DNA of 7,177 nt from positions 1-7,177 of the forward strand of contig JAYSFC010000154.1 of the NCBI GenBank assembly GCA_041913505.1. The letters run 5' to 3'. Every line of letters begins with the position of its first letter. The first letter of the stretch is position 1. Origin of the DNA: JAYSFC01 sp041913505 (GTDB taxonomy: Bacteria; Pseudomonadota; Gammaproteobacteria; Burkholderiales; Burkholderiaceae_C). Under the pieces are notes generated by a model, which worked only from the letters and a program-made list of their open reading frames with translations, had not been told where the DNA came from and did not search any database. Shown in pieces: positions 5,929 through 7,177 of this stretch. The translations under genes were made by a program, and so were the position numbers.

Positions 5929-6828
5929 ATGCAAAGACGGGCATTTATTCTGACGGCATCCAGCATGCCGCTGGCGGGCATGGCGTGGGCAGAGGGCAAG
6001 AAAAACAGGGGCTATCGCCTTGATGAGGGTAGCCGCGCACTGCAACAGGCCCTGCGTGGAGTTGAATCCCGCGTGGGCGGTCGGCTGGGCGTGGCGGTGC
6101 TCGATACGGGGTCGGGCCGGCGGGCCCTGCACCGGGGGGAGGAGCGCTTTGCGCTGTGCAGCACCTTCAAGCTGCTGCTGGCGGCCCAGGCGTTGCACCG
6201 CGTGGACCGGGGCGTGGAGCGGCTGGAGCATCGCATTGCCTATACCCAGGCGGATCTGGTGGAGTACTCCCCCGTGACGGGCGAGCACGCGCAGGGGGAG
6301 GGCATGACCGTGGCCGAACTCTGCGAAGCGGCCATGGTGCTGAGCGACAACACCGCCGCCAACCTGTTGCTGGCCCGCCAGGGCGGTCCCGAGGCCCTGA
6401 CGGCCTGGGTGCGCTCCCTGGGCGACCGCCACACGCGGCTCGACCGCAACGAGCCCGGCCTCAACGACGTGCCGCCAGGGGACGTGCGCGACACCACCAC
6501 GCCGCTGGCCATGTTGCACACGCTGCAAGCCGTGGCGCTGGGAGAAGCGTTATCGCCCGCTGCGCGCGAGCGGTTGCAGGGCTGGATGCTGGGCAACCGC
6601 ACGGGCGACAAGCGCCTGCGCGCGGGCATGCCACAGGGCTGGCGCATCGGTGAGAAGACCGGCACGGGCCAGCGCGGCACCAGCAACGATATTGGCGTGT
6701 TCTGGCCCCCGGGCCGTGCACCCGTGGTGCTGGCCTGCTACCTCACGGGCAGCCCGGGCACGGGCGCGCAGCGCGATGCGGCGATCGCCGAGGTAGGGCG
6801 GCTGGCGGCCGCCTGGGTCACGGCCTGA
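5929..6828 (+). CDS. bla: Class A beta-lactamase (PenA/L2-like), exported
   Basis: Periplasmic serine enzyme that hydrolyses beta-lactams; 299 residues. The N-terminus MQRRAFILTASS, with two arginines, a hydrophobic stretch and AWA at 19-21, looks like a Tat-type signal peptide cleaved after residue 21; Sec export is not excluded. Catalytic elements are complete: STFK with nucleophile Ser78 and Lys81 (Ambler 70, 73), YSP at 113-115, SDN at 139-141 (130-132), EPGLN with Glu175 and Asn179 (166, 170), and KTG at 243-245 (234-236). Arg229 aligns with Arg220 while position 244 is Ser, the pattern of KPC/PenA-type enzymes. C77 (Ambler 69) is present but position 238 is Gly, so the disulfide of KPC and SME/NMC-A enzymes cannot form. 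I chose ATG 5929 because the signal peptide begins there, although no Shine-Dalgarno precedes it. Class is secure; substrate spectrum is not. Confidence 0.95.
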   Translation: MQRRAFILTASSMPLAGMAWAEGKKNRGYRLDEGSRALQQALRGVESRVGGRLGVAVLDTGSGRRALHRGEERFALCSTFKLLLAAQALHRVDRGVERLEHRIAYTQADLVEYSPVTGEHAQGEGMTVAELCEAAMVLSDNTAANLLLARQGGPEALTAWVRSLGDRHTRLDRNEPGLNDVPPGDVRDTTTPLAMLHTLQAVALGEALSPAARERLQGWMLGNRTGDKRLRAGMPQGWRIGEKTGTGQRGTSNDIGVFWPPGRAPVVLACYLTGSPGTGAQRDAAIAEVGRLAAAWVTA

Positions 6829-6843
6829 AGGCGGGCAGGGCGC

Positions 6844-7177
6844 TCAGAGCTTCTTCACGAGCACCTGGCTCTTGCGGTCCCAGTTGTACTTGCGCTTGCG
6901 CGCTTCGGGCAGCCAGTCGGGGTCCACGGGGTGGAAGCCGCGCTTGATGAACCAGTGCATGGTGCGGGTGGTCAGCACGAATATGGTGTCCAGCCCCATG
7001 GCGCGGGCGCGCTGCTCGATGCGCTTGAGCAGCTTCTCGCCATCGCCCGTGCCTTGGCTCTGCGGCGACACGGTGACGGCTGCCATCTCGGCCGTCTTGG
7101 CCTCGGGGTAGGGATAGAGCGCTGCGCAGCCGAAGATCACGCCGTCGTGCTCGATGATGGTGTAGTTGGCGATGTCG
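6844..7177 (-). CDS. argA: Amino-acid N-acetyltransferase (N-acetylglutamate synthase), C-terminal part
   Basis: C-terminal acetyltransferase domain of ArgA, which transfers acetyl from acetyl-CoA to glutamate in the first step of arginine synthesis in the cytoplasm. About 110 residues are visible, reading in from the right edge as DIANYTIIEHDG and continuing through a GTG codon at 7140 that is internal, not a start. GCAALYPYPEAKTAEMAAV, the acetyl-CoA-loop region SPQSQGTGDGEKLL and FVLTTRTMHWFIKRGF match the E. coli ArgA GNAT domain almost segment by segment, and the end (RKRKYNWDRKSQVLVKKL) is also typical. The N-terminal amino-acid-kinase-like domain lies outside the window. It converges on the beta-lactamase gene with a 15-nt gap and no visible terminator. 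Confidence 0.95.
   Translation of the reverse strand, partial: DIANYTIIEHDGVIFGCAALYPYPEAKTAEMAAVTVSPQSQGTGDGEKLLKRIEQRARAMGLDTIFVLTTRTMHWFIKRGFHPVDPDWLPEARKRKYNWDRKSQVLVKKL

Noticed and set aside
5902..5930. TTGAAA and TCTTAT with 17-nt spacing, resembling a sigma-70 promoter for bla
   Set aside because: The -10 part overlaps the ATG at 5929, so transcription would begin inside the signal peptide codons. Later in-frame Met codons would lose the export signal.
7138..7140. GTG as the start of a 98-residue acetyltransferase
   Set aside because: The ArgA domain continues in frame upstream to the right window edge, so this codon is internal to a truncated argA.

Overview
The window looks like ordinary chromosome from a GC-rich betaproteobacterium. 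Protein resemblance and gene content suggest Burkholderiales, probably Comamonadaceae (Acidovorax or Comamonas relatives); this is inferred from memory of homologues, not from a search. No IS element, phage gene, tRNA, rRNA or CRISPR array is visible. I found no previously undescribed system. The most interesting part is a resident-looking class A beta-lactamase gene next to a divergent AmpR-like regulator.

Left part (1-4228, + strand): the 3' end of a periplasmic sulfate-binding protein gene is followed by cysT, cysW and cysA, a complete sulfate/thiosulfate ABC importer minus the N-terminus of its binding protein. The genes are 4, 33 and 13 nt apart and form one operon. After a 69-nt gap without a convincing terminator comes dsbB, the membrane quinone-linked oxidase that recharges DsbA. 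A strong intrinsic terminator at 4203-4228 closes this transcription unit, so dsbB may be read with the sulfate genes.

Middle (4228-5812, - strand): an AmpR-type LysR regulator gene is followed 49 nt later by a glutathione S-transferase-like gene with a CPYA active-site motif. The latter runs convergently into the dsbB terminator.

Right part (5813-7177): a 116-bp AT-rich spacer (about 41% GC over 5821-5930, visibly lower than the flanking genes) separates the regulator from a divergently transcribed class A beta-lactamase gene. This is the classical ampR-bla layout and suggests a beta-lactamase induced by cell-wall stress. Fifteen bases after its stop, converging from the right edge, is the 3' end of argA (N-acetylglutamate synthase, first step of arginine synthesis), which is cut by the window edge.

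The genes form three unrelated functional blocks: sulfate uptake plus periplasmic disulfide formation, beta-lactamase with its regulator, and arginine synthesis. Very long open frames on the opposite strand are GC-driven shadows of these genes.
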